A stretch of 64,000 nucleotides of DNA from CBDESM01 sp965242485 (GTDB taxonomy: Bacteria > Chloroflexota > Dehalococcoidia > Bin125), in the NCBI GenBank assembly GCA_965242485.1, contig CBDESM010000003.1, forward strand, positions 2,356,001-2,420,000, read 5' to 3'. This document shows positions 15,606 through 24,114 of the stretch, in pieces (the first letter of the stretch is position 1; every line of letters starts with the position of its first letter). The notes under the pieces were generated by a model. It was not told the origin of the DNA. It saw only the letters and a list, made by a program, of their open reading frames with translations, and did not search any database. The position numbers and the translations under genes are program-made.

Positions 15606-15895
15606 CAGGCTCCTCCGGGCGACTCGGGCTGCGGGCCGTCCCCGGCCCTGTCAGTCCCGTAGGCGCTCAGCTGCTCCTCGCGGAACATCCTCTCCTCTTG
15701 GATCACTTCGGCCACGGACAGGCTGAGCTCCACCGGCGAGCGGCCAGCGAGGCGCTTGACCATCTCGGCCTTCGCCAGCTCGCGCTCCACGGCCTCCAGC
15801 ACCACGGCGCCGATCGTGAGGTTGCTTTCGGCGGCGTAGTCCCTCAGGCGGCCGTACAGCCTGTCGGGTACGTTCTTGACTTGCAGGTTGCTCAT
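15605..15895 (-). CDS. vapB: VapB/FitA-type ribbon-helix-helix antitoxin
   Basis: A 96-residue antitoxin. The N-terminal strand NLQVKNVPDRLYGRLR followed by an Asn-Leu-Thr turn and helix matches FitA/VapB ribbon-helix-helix DNA-binding domains. The C-terminal tail, rich in Pro, Gly and acidic residues, would occupy the toxin active site. AGGAGG precedes the ATG. It is transcribed first and is coupled to vapC. A promoter with paired TTGCAA palindromes lies 60-100 bp upstream. Confidence 0.85.
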   Translation of the reverse strand: MSNLQVKNVPDRLYGRLRDYAAESNLTIGAVVLEAVERELAKAEMVKRLAGRSPVELSLSVAEVIQEERMFREEQLSAYGTDRAGDGPQPESPGGA

Positions 15896-15954
15896 GAGGT
15901 CCTCCTAGCCTCCGTTCGGCAATGCTGGCGGAATGCCTTCGTCATGCCGATGGC

Positions 15955-15994
15955 AGCATAGCAGGATGCCCCTCGACTTTGCAACCCTTTGCAA
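15955..15994 (-). promoter_or_regulatory. vapBC promoter and candidate operator
   Basis: On the minus strand an extended -10 TGCTATGCT (TATGCT at 15960-15955) is preceded, 18 bases upstream, by a -35 TTGCAA (15984-15979). TTGCAA is palindromic and a second copy lies at 15994-15989, exactly 10 bp away. Two palindromes on one helical face, one overlapping the -35, are a good candidate site for VapB dimers and autoregulation. Confidence 0.5.
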
Positions 15995-16085
15995 TGTGCG
16001 CGACAGTCTCTTGCCAAGGGCCGCTGGTTCAAGCCCCGCGCGCTGAGCCGGCCCGTCGGGACGATCTGAATCTACCACCGGGAAT

Positions 16086-16970
16086 CTACTGCTGGATCGC
16101 TTGGGGCTCCGGTTCGAGCAGCCAGGAGGGCGAGAAGCCGGAGCGCCCGACCCGCAAGCCGGGCAGCGCGGCGGCCAGCTCCCGTTCCGCTGCCGCGTAT
16201 TCCTCCGCGCCCCAGCCCGCGGCTTCGGCGAGTTCGAACGCGCTCTCGCCGGTGCCGGCGGAAAACGCTCCGGCGGTCTTGGTGAACGGTTCCGCGACGA
16301 AGCGGGTCGCGCCGGTTGCGAGCACGGCGCGGGCGAACCCGGCGGCGTTGTCGAGGGGGAGCAGCGGGGTCATGGTGACGGCTGTGCGGAGGCCGGCATC
16401 GCGCAGCTCGCGGACGGCGGCCAGCCTGGCCGGGATCGGCGGGCAGCGCGGCTCGAACCGGCGGCGAACCGCCTCGCTGTCCGTCGTGATCGAGAAGTTG
16501 ATGCAGAGATGGCCGGGCGGGAACTGTTGGAAGAGGTCGATGTCGCGGGCGGCCAGGGGGCTGCGGGTTTGGACGACCAGCTTGGCTCGGCGCTGCAGGA
16601 GGATTCTGATGATTTCGCGGGTGAGCCGGAGGCGGCGTTCCGCCGGCTGGTAGGGGTCGGTGGCGCTGCTGAGGTAGACGGTCTTGCCGGCGAGGCCGCG
16701 GCGGACTCGGGCGAGCTTTGCCGCTGCGTTCTGCTTGATCCGCAGCCAGTCGCCCCATGTGCGCTGCTGCTCCGGGGCTTGGAAGAAGGCGGCGTAGCAG
16801 TAGGAGCAGGCGAAGGTGCAGCCGATGTAGGGGTTGATCACGTAGTCGTAGTCGGCGAGATAGCCGCGGCCGGGGGCGAGGATGGCGCCGGCGTCGTAGG
16901 CCTCGACCTGCGGCGCGCGGTGCTTCGGAGACGCCGGGGAGCTGGCGGGCGATGCGTGCTTCGCCTTCAT
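16086..16970 (-). CDS. radical SAM protein, SplB-like family
   Basis: A 294-residue radical SAM enzyme. The 4Fe-4S cysteines are C51, C55 and C58 in GCTFACSYCY, followed by TVYLSSATDPYQPAE and a barrel ending in TRFVAEPFTKTAGAF. These segments match the widespread SplB-like (COG1533, Rv2578c-type) family, whose true spore photoproduct lyase members repair DNA in spore formers. This organism shows no sporulation genes here, so the substrate is unknown. The start ATG at 16970 follows GGCGGAG. It is divergent from the large secreted-protein gene. Confidence 0.8.
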   Translation of the reverse strand: MKAKHASPASSPASPKHRAPQVEAYDAGAILAPGRGYLADYDYVINPYIGCTFACSYCYAAFFQAPEQQRTWGDWLRIKQNAAAKLARVRRGLAGKTVYLSSATDPYQPAERRLRLTREIIRILLQRRAKLVVQTRSPLAARDIDLFQQFPPGHLCINFSITTDSEAVRRRFEPRCPPIPARLAAVRELRDAGLRTAVTMTPLLPLDNAAGFARAVLATGATRFVAEPFTKTAGAFSAGTGESAFELAEAAGWGAEEYAAAERELAAALPGLRVGRSGFSPSWLLEPEPQAIQQ

Positions 16971-17007
16971 CTCCGCCGTCCTGCCCAGTTTGGGCGCAGA
17001 TTGATCA

Positions 17008-17036
17008 TTGAGAAATCCCCGTCTTTCGCCTAGAGT
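17008..17036 (+). promoter_or_regulatory. sigma-70-type promoter of the 1434-residue secreted protein gene
   Basis: A -35 TTGAGA at 17008-17013 and a -10 TAGAGT at 17031-17036 are separated by 17 bases. This is the closest match to the sigma-70 consensus seen in the window. It would give a leader of about 180 bases before the ATG at 17224, and that leader contains the G16 tract. Confidence 0.6.
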
Positions 17037-17173
17037 TTATGTTGGCTGGCCCAGCGCGCTGGTTGCGCGCGGGCTGGCGATGACAGGGGGTGCGCGGTGT
17101 TCGAGTTCCGGACTTGGCGGCTGGCAGCTCTCGGGTCTTCGGTTCGTGCTTCGGAGAGGGGGGATGGAGATAT

Positions 17174-17189
17174 GGGGGGGGGGGGGGGG
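17174..17189 (+). repeat. G16 homopolymer in leader of secreted protein gene
   Basis: Sixteen consecutive G bases lie 34 bases before the ATG and upstream of the ribosome binding site GGAAGGGAG. A tract this long is prone to slippage during replication. On the mRNA it could form a G-quadruplex. Its exact length in one read-derived sequence is uncertain. Confidence 0.8.
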
Positions 17190-17223
17190 TAACAGGCGTA
17201 GCAGGCAGGGAAGGGAGTCGACG

Positions 17224-20200
17224 ATGAAGCGGCGATGTTCGCGGGTTGAGCGGGGGCGGGGCGGGTTCGGGCGCGTTGCGCTGCTCGGGCTGGGCTTGGC
17301 GATGCTGGCGGGGGCGTGGCTGGCGCTCCAACCGGCGCCGACGGATGCGCACGGGCGCCCCGGCATCGGCAGCTACAGTCCGTCAGCCCGGGTGGTGGGC
17401 GAAACGGGCAACTTCTGCACGAACACCCGCAACTACGCGGCCAACGGCGGCACGAACACCGTGGATCTCAGAGTCGTCGGCCAGTTCGGCAACGGCTGCC
17501 TGTCCACCACAGCTGCAGTGACGTCGACCGGATGGAACTGGCGGCGGTACGCGATCAAGGTCGGAGCAGGGAACGCGAACGACAATGGCAACGCAGGAGC
17601 GATCGACGGAGCCCACATCGAATACGTGAGTGGCATCGCGCCGACCACCGGCAGCTGGCGCTCTGCGGCGGGCGTCAAATACAACTTCCGCTGCGTTGGC
17701 ACCGATGTGTACTGCGGCACCGGACTCGAAACGGGACACATCGGCTCAGGCACCAGCGGCCCCCTGTCCGACCTCCGAATCAGATTCACCGTGCCGGAGT
17801 CGCATGTCGGCTCGGTCAGACTGTTTTTCACCATCGGCCTCAATTCGGGCAATTCGCACGAGCATTCCACGTTGTTGTACGGGGACCCGCACGTCGTGGC
17901 GGTGCCGCTGGCGGTGCCTCAGGATTCGGGCGGAACGCTGGATACCGGAGACGTGACCGCGGCGACGCGGACGTACGAGGCAAACGGGGCTTCGCAGCGG
18001 GCCCGCGTGTTCCTGCGCGACGCCTGGCACTCCAACCAGTACACCGCTACGGAAACGAACGTCGCCCGCAGCACCTTCGACAGCGCCACGATCAAGGTCA
18101 CCAGCGACGCGGCTGGGGCGACGGTGATCAGCGGAGCGACGATCTCCTCCGACGCGGCCGGCAGCACCGTGATCGGCGCCTGCACCGAAACCGCGCCCGG
18201 CGGCACCTGCACGATCACGAGCGCGAACTTCCCGCAGGACAGCGCGACTCCGCCCTTGACCACCCCGCAGGACATCTATTTCTCCGTGCCCTCGAGCCAC
18301 AGCGGAGCCGCCTACCTGGTCGTCACCACCGCCCAATCGGGCAAGTCTTCACGGACATTCGCGGCCCAATATGGCGACCCGTCGGCGCCGGTGCAGCCGG
18401 TGGACCCGGTGCAGCCAGTGGACCCGGGAGAACCGTTGATGGCGGAGCCGCAGGTGCGGATGTCGACCACCCCGGATCGGAGTCCCGGCACCCTGACCGT
18501 CTACGACGGCGCCGCCACCACCGCGTCGGACTACTTGGCCAGCCTTGACGGAGAGAGCAAGCTGTGGAAGTGGGAGGAAGACTCGAGAGGGGAGGCGAAC
18601 GCGTGTTGCTGGGTCTTGTACGAGACGACCGACGGAAGGCCAATCCCGGGGGCAACCAATTTCGCGATCAATGACGGAGATGTGCTCTTCGTCGGCCAGG
18701 GAGCTTCCCTGGGTTGGACCGCAGCGCGCGGACGCCCCATCGGGGCCAGCACGCAGTTGCTGCCGTCGAGCGACGGGTCGGTGACGTTCACCAAGCTGGA
18801 TGAAACGGAGGCGCTGACGCTGACGTCGGAGGACGGGAAGATCATCCACGAGCTGCTCTGCCCGCACATCGAGCCGGAGCATCCGCTGGACAATACGCCC
18901 TTGGCGATGTCGACGAGCTGCACGATCACGCGGGCGGCGCTGATGGCGTTCCAGCGGGAGAGCAACGCGGATGCCGCCGTGAAAAAGCTCGATTTCGTCT
19001 ACATCGCCGATTCCGGAAGCGCCGCGGCCGGCACGGCGACGGCCGTCTGGAAAGTGGACGGGACGGACTACGAGGGAAGCCTGATCTTCGCCCACGCTCC
19101 GGATGCGTCGCCCGACGCGCTGGAAGTGTCGGCGTACTTGGACTGGGCGGACCCGGGGACGGACTACGCGACGGCCGGGCCGACGGCGATGTTCGCGATC
19201 GGGCGCTCCGGCTCGGAGGTCGACCAGCGGGCGATGGCGAGCAAGCTGGCATGGGTGAGGTTCGAGGATCTGGAAGATTCCGGCACGGCGGTGCGGCTGT
19301 CGATCGACCGGGGCGAGATCTCCTACAACGGCGAAGCGTGCCCGGAGCCGGAAGCGGACGAGGCCTGCCGGATCGAGCTGACGCTGGCGGAGCTGATGGC
19401 GGAGCGGGGGGCGACGGCCGCGGATCTGAGCGGCAACCTGCGGGTCGGGTACGCGCTGCCGATCGGCGCGCCGGCGACGCTGACCGTCGAGGCTTGGGCG
19501 GATGGTGAGACCGAGCCGGTCAGCGGGACACTGGAGCTGGGTTCGCCGGGAGCGGGCGCTCCGGTTGCGTCGGTGACGCTGCCGGGCGATCCGGACGGGG
19601 CGATCGCGCCGGGGCAGACGGCGGAGATCGCGGCGGGCTTCCGGGTGGCGGTGGACGCGGCGGGCGAGGGCTGGAGCTGCGCGGGACTCGGGCCCTCGTT
19701 CCTGGAACTGACCGGGCCGCAGAAGCTGGAGCAGGGCTGCCTGCTGACGCGCTCGGCCGCGGATCCGGCGGAAGCGCCCACGATGGCGGCGCGGCAGCTG
19801 GCGGACGACTCCTACCTGGTGATCAACGGGCCGGCGACGTTCGAGGACGGCGGCGGCAAGCGGCTGCAGCTGGACGGGACTTGGAGCAACCTGCGCTGCG
19901 GCCCGGCCAAGGATTCAGGGATTGCCAACGCGGACGAGCGGGACATCGCCTGCTGGGTGACCAACGCCGCCGGCGAGCGCCCGAAGATCGTCGCGGACGC
20001 CGATGCGGGCGCGGCCTTGCAGATCACCGCCAACCTGGCCGCCGCGGACGACCGCACGCTGCGGCTGTTCACGGGCGCGGGCGAGAGTCCGCCGCTGGAC
20101 CGATTCGCCGAGGCGGCGGCGTTCGACCTGCCTGACGAAATCTTCGGCAGCGGCGAGCTCCAAGTCGGCGCGGTCAAGGAGTTGGATCGGATCAGCCTGG

Positions 20201-21528
20201 GCCGGAAGCCGGTAAGCGGGATCGTGCCGACGGGGACGATCGCGGCCTCCTCGAAGGGCGCGGAGCTGCGGCTGGCGATCCTCAACGAGAACGGAATCGC
20301 GACGCGGCTGTCGGAGGTCTCGTCGATCACGCTGTTCGCCACGGGCGGCGGGAAGCTGACCGGGCAGGGCTGCACGTCGGCGTCGAGCTGCAGCATCTCG
20401 ACCAGCAGCGGAGAACTGGTTGATGAGGCGGCGAAGAAGCCTAGCGTGGTGGCGGCGATCGACCTGACCTACGACGCGCCGGCGACGCCGGGGACGGCCA
20501 GCGTGTCGGCCTCGGTGGTGGGGCGGGACGGCGCTTCGCACCGGGAAACGCTGGAGCTCGTGATCTCGGGGCCGGCCGCGACGCTGAGCGTCGACGGGGC
20601 GGTGCCGAGGGTGCACTCGATGATGACCGCGGACGACGACCGCGACGTGATCAAGATCCCGGTCGTCGCGCGGGACGCGAACGGGAACGCCGCGATGATG
20701 CCGGACAACGCGACGGCGACGGTCCGTGACCCGGACGGAGCGCTGCTGCCGTCGGGCAGCCACAGCGCCGAAGTCGAGTGCGAAGGGGAGATGCGGCTCA
20801 GGTGCGACGTGGTCGTGGCCGTGCTCGCGGACCCGTCCAACGCGCTGGCATCCGGCGCGTACACGGCGACGGTGAGCGGGAGGGGCATCGCCGACGCGGA
20901 GCTGGGGTTCACCGTCGCGGGCCCGACCGAGACCGTGACGCTCGAACTCCCGGAGCAGCTGGGCGGCCTGGCCGACAGCTTCGACGCGACGGCGCGGGCC
21001 GCGGACAAGGGCGGGGTCGCCGTCGCCGACGGGACCTGGGTGATCTTCAGCACGACGGCCACGCAGGACGGCACGGAGACCGTGGTGGTGAGCCGGCCGG
21101 TGCTCTCGGATCACGACGGCGACGCGGACACCGCGCGGGTGCGCGGCGCGCGGACGAAGGACGGCGCGGCGGTCGCGAGCGCCACCATCATCAGCCGCGG
21201 AGTGGCGGTGCTGACCGCCGCCGCGGACGGGAAGTCGGCCAGCGTGCCGGTCGATACGCGGATCCCGCCGGCCGAAGCGGAGCCGCCGAGGATCGACGCG
21301 GCCTCGCCCGGCGGCGAGGTGGCGGCCGGCAGCCCCGTCATTTACCGCGGCGCGGCGCGCAGCACGGCGGCCGAGGTGCTCGCGCTCGGCCCGGAGGGCG
21401 CGAGCGCGGTCTGGCTCTGGAACGGCCGGAGGTGGCTGCGCTACAGCGAAACCGAGGGCGAAGCCCCGCCCGGCTCGGAGGACTTCATCGTGCTGCCGGA
21501 CGACATCCTCTGGTTCAGCGCGGGCTAG
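17224..21528 (+). CDS. very large secreted protein with two Trp-rich domains and Ig-like repeats
   Basis: A 1434-residue exported protein. The ATG at 17224 follows GGAAGGGAG; the signal peptide has an Arg-rich start, hydrophobic core GRVALLGLGLAMLAGAWLAL and cleavage near TDAHG. Residues ~40-385 are Cys- and Asn-containing with two similar beta-rich segments ending in LYGDP and QYGDP. A PVQPVDPVQPVDPG linker (~388) precedes a Trp-rich domain (~430-492), then many beta-rich segments. The last ~57 residues (AAEVLALG ... WLWNGRRWLRYSET ... DDILWFSAG) are a second copy of that domain. No LPXTG-like anchor or hydrophobic tail is visible. The first third is richer in A/T than the rest, suggesting mosaic origin. 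Likely a surface structure protein; no enzyme motif was recognised. Confidence 0.75.
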   Translation: MKRRCSRVERGRGGFGRVALLGLGLAMLAGAWLALQPAPTDAHGRPGIGSYSPSARVVGETGNFCTNTRNYAANGGTNTVDLRVVGQFGNGCLSTTAAVTSTGWNWRRYAIKVGAGNANDNGNAGAIDGAHIEYVSGIAPTTGSWRSAAGVKYNFRCVGTDVYCGTGLETGHIGSGTSGPLSDLRIRFTVPESHVGSVRLFFTIGLNSGNSHEHSTLLYGDPHVVAVPLAVPQDSGGTLDTGDVTAATRTYEANGASQRARVFLRDAWHSNQYTATETNVARSTFDSATIKVTSDAAGATVISGATISSDAAGSTVIGACTETAPGGTCTITSANFPQDSATPPLTTPQDIYFSVPSSHSGAAYLVVTTAQSGKSSRTFAAQYGDPSAPVQPVDPVQPVDPGEPLMAEPQVRMSTTPDRSPGTLTVYDGAATTASDYLASLDGESKLWKWEEDSRGEANACCWVLYETTDGRPIPGATNFAINDGDVLFVGQGASLGWTAARGRPIGASTQLLPSSDGSVTFTKLDETEALTLTSEDGKIIHELLCPHIEPEHPLDNTPLAMSTSCTITRAALMAFQRESNADAAVKKLDFVYIADSGSAAAGTATAVWKVDGTDYEGSLIFAHAPDASPDALEVSAYLDWADPGTDYATAGPTAMFAIGRSGSEVDQRAMASKLAWVRFEDLEDSGTAVRLSIDRGEISYNGEACPEPEADEACRIELTLAELMAERGATAADLSGNLRVGYALPIGAPATLTVEAWADGETEPVSGTLELGSPGAGAPVASVTLPGDPDGAIAPGQTAEIAAGFRVAVDAAGEGWSCAGLGPSFLELTGPQKLEQGCLLTRSAADPAEAPTMAARQLADDSYLVINGPATFEDGGGKRLQLDGTWSNLRCGPAKDSGIANADERDIACWVTNAAGERPKIVADADAGAALQITANLAAADDRTLRLFTGAGESPPLDRFAEAAAFDLPDEIFGSGELQVGAVKELDRISLGRKPVSGIVPTGTIAASSKGAELRLAILNENGIATRLSEVSSITLFATGGGKLTGQGCTSASSCSISTSSGELVDEAAKKPSVVAAIDLTYDAPATPGTASVSASVVGRDGASHRETLELVISGPAATLSVDGAVPRVHSMMTADDDRDVIKIPVVARDANGNAAMMPDNATATVRDPDGALLPSGSHSAEVECEGEMRLRCDVVVAVLADPSNALASGAYTATVSGRGIADAELGFTVAGPTETVTLELPEQLGGLADSFDATARAADKGGVAVADGTWVIFSTTATQDGTETVVVSRPVLSDHDGDADTARVRGARTKDGAAVASATIISRGVAVLTAAADGKSASVPVDTRIPPAEAEPPRIDAASPGGEVAAGSPVIYRGAARSTAAEVLALGPEGASAVWLWNGRRWLRYSETEGEAPPGSEDFIVLPDDILWFSAG

Positions 21529-21547
21529 GGCGCGCGAGAGGGCGAAG

Positions 21548-21575
21548 GCCGCGGCCCGGTCCGGCGGGCCGCGGC
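21548..21575. terminator. strong hairpin between secreted protein gene and CoA-transferase 2
   Basis: A perfect 10-bp inverted repeat (GCCGCGGCCC at 21548-21557 and GGGCCGCGGC at 21566-21575) with an 8-base loop lies in the 46-bp gap between convergent genes. It lacks a T-run but is very stable and could end transcription from both sides. Confidence 0.6.
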
Positions 21576-22807
21576 TACTCGAAGACGCCGGAGACGAGGC
21601 GCTCGACGTATTCCTCGTCGTCCAAGCCGGCGATCCGCTTCCAGACGTACTCGTTGTCCTCGCCGAGCAGCGGCGCTGACTTGGCGAGGCGGCCCGGGGT
21701 TTCGGAGAGCCGGAAGGAAGGGCCGTCGTAGGCGCGCTCGCCCATGGTCGGGTGCTGGAGCATGTGGAAGTGGCCGCGGTGGGCGATCTGGGGGTCGTTG
21801 CGGAGGTCTTCGGAGGTCTGGACGACGCCGGCGGGGACGCCGGCCGCTTGCAGCAGGGCCATCAATTCTTCGGCCTGCCGCGTGCGGGTCCAGGCGCTGA
21901 TCAGATCGTCGAGCGCGTCTTCGTCCGCCTTGCGGGATGCGGCGCCGGCGAAGCGCGGGTCGGCCGCCCAATCCGCGTCCGCCGCCCGCGCGAGCGCGGC
22001 GAACTCGTCGTCGGTGGCGCAGGCGATGGCGATCCAGCGGTCGTCGTCCTCGCCGCGGGCGGCGCACTGGTAGGTGTTGTGCGGCGCGCAGTCGGGATGG
22101 CGCGCGCCGAGCGCCCGCTGCTCGCGGCCGTTGGCCTGGGCGTCCAGCGTCATCGTGCCGGTCGCGTGGATTGCGGCCTCCATCTGGCCGAAGTCGATGT
22201 TCTGGCCCTCGCCGGTGCGCTGGCGGTGGTCGAGCGCGGCGATCAGGGCCGCGGCCGCGAAGTGGGGCACGAGGAAGTCGGTGTAGGCGACGCCGGTGCC
22301 GATCGGCTCCTCGCCCTCGTAGGCGGTGAGGTGGCTGATCCCGGCGGCGGCCTGGAGCACGTGGCCGTAGCCCTGCCACATCGACCACGGGCCGGTCAGG
22401 CCGTACATCGGCATCGAGATCATGATGATCTCGGGATTGATCTCGCGCAGATCGTCGTAGGTCAGGCCCCAGGCGCGCATCGCCTTGGGCGTGAACGATT
22501 CGGTGATGACGTCGCACTCGGCGATCAGACGCTTGGCCATGGCGACGCCGTCGGGGTGCTGCATGTTCAGCGAGCAGCAGAACTTCGACGAGTTGAAATC
22601 CGCGTAGTAGCCGGAGTTGTCGAGATCCGGCACGTCATCGACGAAGGGCGGCGCGCGCCGCAGCGGCTCCGGCCGCACCGAAGACTCGACCCGGATCACC
22701 TCGGCCCCGTGATCCGCGAGGTACTTGGAAACGAGCGGCCCCACGCCGACCCAGGCAAAGTCCGCAACGCGGATGCCCTCGAAGACGTTGGCTGCGGCAT
22801 CGCTCAT
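21575..22807 (-). CDS. CaiB/BaiF class III CoA-transferase (2)
   Basis: A 410-residue family III CoA-transferase. It has the N-terminal VADFAWVGVGPLVSKYLADHGAEVIRVES strand-helix, PMYGLTGPW, TGEGQNIDFGQMEA and the C-terminal NDPQIAHRGHF typical of the family. At the position of the catalytic Asp of formyl-CoA transferase (DVxxQ) this protein reads YGHVLQAAAG, so the Asp is not visible. Such variants exist but their mechanism is less clear. AAGGAG precedes the ATG at 22807. It is the last gene of the long leftward run, 26 bp after CoA-transferase 1. A heteromeric pair is possible. Confidence 0.8.
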   Translation of the reverse strand: MSDAAANVFEGIRVADFAWVGVGPLVSKYLADHGAEVIRVESSVRPEPLRRAPPFVDDVPDLDNSGYYADFNSSKFCCSLNMQHPDGVAMAKRLIAECDVITESFTPKAMRAWGLTYDDLREINPEIIMISMPMYGLTGPWSMWQGYGHVLQAAAGISHLTAYEGEEPIGTGVAYTDFLVPHFAAAALIAALDHRQRTGEGQNIDFGQMEAAIHATGTMTLDAQANGREQRALGARHPDCAPHNTYQCAARGEDDDRWIAIACATDDEFAALARAADADWAADPRFAGAASRKADEDALDDLISAWTRTRQAEELMALLQAAGVPAGVVQTSEDLRNDPQIAHRGHFHMLQHPTMGERAYDGPSFRLSETPGRLAKSAPLLGEDNEYVWKRIAGLDDEEYVERLVSGVFE

Positions 22808-22833
22808 GGCGGGCTCCTTCGGCGGATGGCGGC

Positions 22834-24102
22834 TCAGATGATCGCGGCCCGGCGGAGGCCGGCGATCTCGCCGGTTGTGAGTCCCAGCAGGCCGCCGTAG
22901 ACCTCTTCGTTGTGCTCGCCCAAGTGCGGGGCGCGGCGCCGCATGGCGATGGGGGTTTTGGAGAGCTTGGCCCAGGGGCCGGGGTAGCGGAAGGTTTCGC
23001 CGAGGTCTTCGTGTTCGAGTTCGGCCCAGTAATCGCGGGCTTGCAGGTGCTCGTTGGCGAGCAGGTCGCCGGGGGTGCTGGTGACGGCCCAGCCGTTGCG
23101 GATCTGCTGGGCCTCGCGGACGAGCTGCTCGCTGGGGAAGCGCTTGCAGAAGCGGGCGAGGACGCCTCGGAGGTGCTCCGCGTCCTCGCCGCCGGGCGGG
23201 AGCAGGACGCCCTGCGTGGCGTCGAGCTTGGCCAGCCATTCTTCGGAGGCCAGGTCGTCGGCTGCGCCGTGATGATCGAGCCAATCGATGGTCTGGCGCG
23301 CGGTGAGGCCGAAGAGGCCGCCGAAGGACATCGCGGCGACGTAGCCGTCGGCGCTCTCGTAGACGTAGGGGCCGGCCGGGTAGCCGCCGATCACGCGGCC
23401 GTTGCCGGGCCGCCAGTTGTTGACGCCGCGGATGTCCCAGGTCGCGGTGGCGTGGTCCTGGGTGACGATGATCGCTTCCTGCATCGACTGGTCGACGTGC
23501 TGGCCGCGGCCGGTCTTGGTGCGGTGGTAGTGGGCGATCAGCGCGCCGACGACGGCTTGGGCGGAGGCCTGGACGAAGGCCTGCGGCGCGGAGGGGCGGA
23601 TCGGGTTGCGCCCGAGTTCGCCGCAGAGCGTGGCGAGGCCGCCCATCGCGACGGCGATCAGGTCGGTCGCCTTCCACTGCGCGCAGGGGCCGTCGGAGCC
23701 GAACGGGGTGATCGTCGCGTGGACGATGCGCGGGTTGGCCGCGGCGACGGCATGGCGCGAGAGGCCGAGCCGATCGAGCGCGCCGGGCGCGTGCGTTTCG
23801 AGCAGGAAGTCGGCTTCCGCGATCAGGCGGAGCAGGAGATCACGTCCGCGCTCCGTTTCGATGTCGAGCGTGACGCCGCGCTTGTCGTGGTTGAAGACCC
23901 ACCAGAAGAGCGAGCGTTCGCGGTCGGGCAGATCGCGGTGGAAGGGCGGGTTGCCGCGTGCGGGATCGCCGGCGGGCGGCTCGACCTTGATCACGTCGGC
24001 GCCGAGATCGCCGAGCATGCGGCCGGCGAGCTGGCCGATCTCGCCGGTCAGGTCGAGCACTCGGAAGGGGGCGAGCGGGCCGGGGGCGGCAGCGTCGGGC
24101 AT
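22834..24102 (-). CDS. CaiB/BaiF class III CoA-transferase (1)
   Basis: A 422-residue family III CoA-transferase that moves CoA between carboxylic acids. Family marks include VLDLTGEIGQLAGRMLGDLGADVIKVEPP at the N-terminus, TPFGSDGP, KATDLIAVAMGG with the expected catalytic Asp, and TGRGQHVDQSMQEA. It is immediately downstream of hflX, with nine bases between, and TAGCAT six bases before its ATG (using the hflX stop TAG) may give it a separate leaderless transcript. Together with CoA-transferase 2 it may form a heterodimer acting on an unidentified organic acid. Confidence 0.85.
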   Translation of the reverse strand: MPDAAAPGPLAPFRVLDLTGEIGQLAGRMLGDLGADVIKVEPPAGDPARGNPPFHRDLPDRERSLFWWVFNHDKRGVTLDIETERGRDLLLRLIAEADFLLETHAPGALDRLGLSRHAVAAANPRIVHATITPFGSDGPCAQWKATDLIAVAMGGLATLCGELGRNPIRPSAPQAFVQASAQAVVGALIAHYHRTKTGRGQHVDQSMQEAIIVTQDHATATWDIRGVNNWRPGNGRVIGGYPAGPYVYESADGYVAAMSFGGLFGLTARQTIDWLDHHGAADDLASEEWLAKLDATQGVLLPPGGEDAEHLRGVLARFCKRFPSEQLVREAQQIRNGWAVTSTPGDLLANEHLQARDYWAELEHEDLGETFRYPGPWAKLSKTPIAMRRRAPHLGEHNEEVYGGLLGLTTGEIAGLRRAAII

Positions 24103-24108
24103 GGGGCG

Positions 24109-24114
24109 ATGCTA
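24109..24114 (-). promoter_or_regulatory. -10 element placed for leaderless CoA-transferase mRNA
   Basis: TAGCAT (24114-24109 on the minus strand) overlaps the stop codon of hflX and ends six bases before the ATG at 24102. The spacing matches the other TAnnnT-N6-ATG cases in this window. No ribosome binding site is present before this ATG. Confidence 0.4.

Noticed and set aside
16005..16060. GGTTCAAGCCC resembling a tRNA T-arm
   Set aside because: The flanking five-base arms do not pair (GCTGG against CCCGC) and no acceptor, D or anticodon arm can be drawn upstream.
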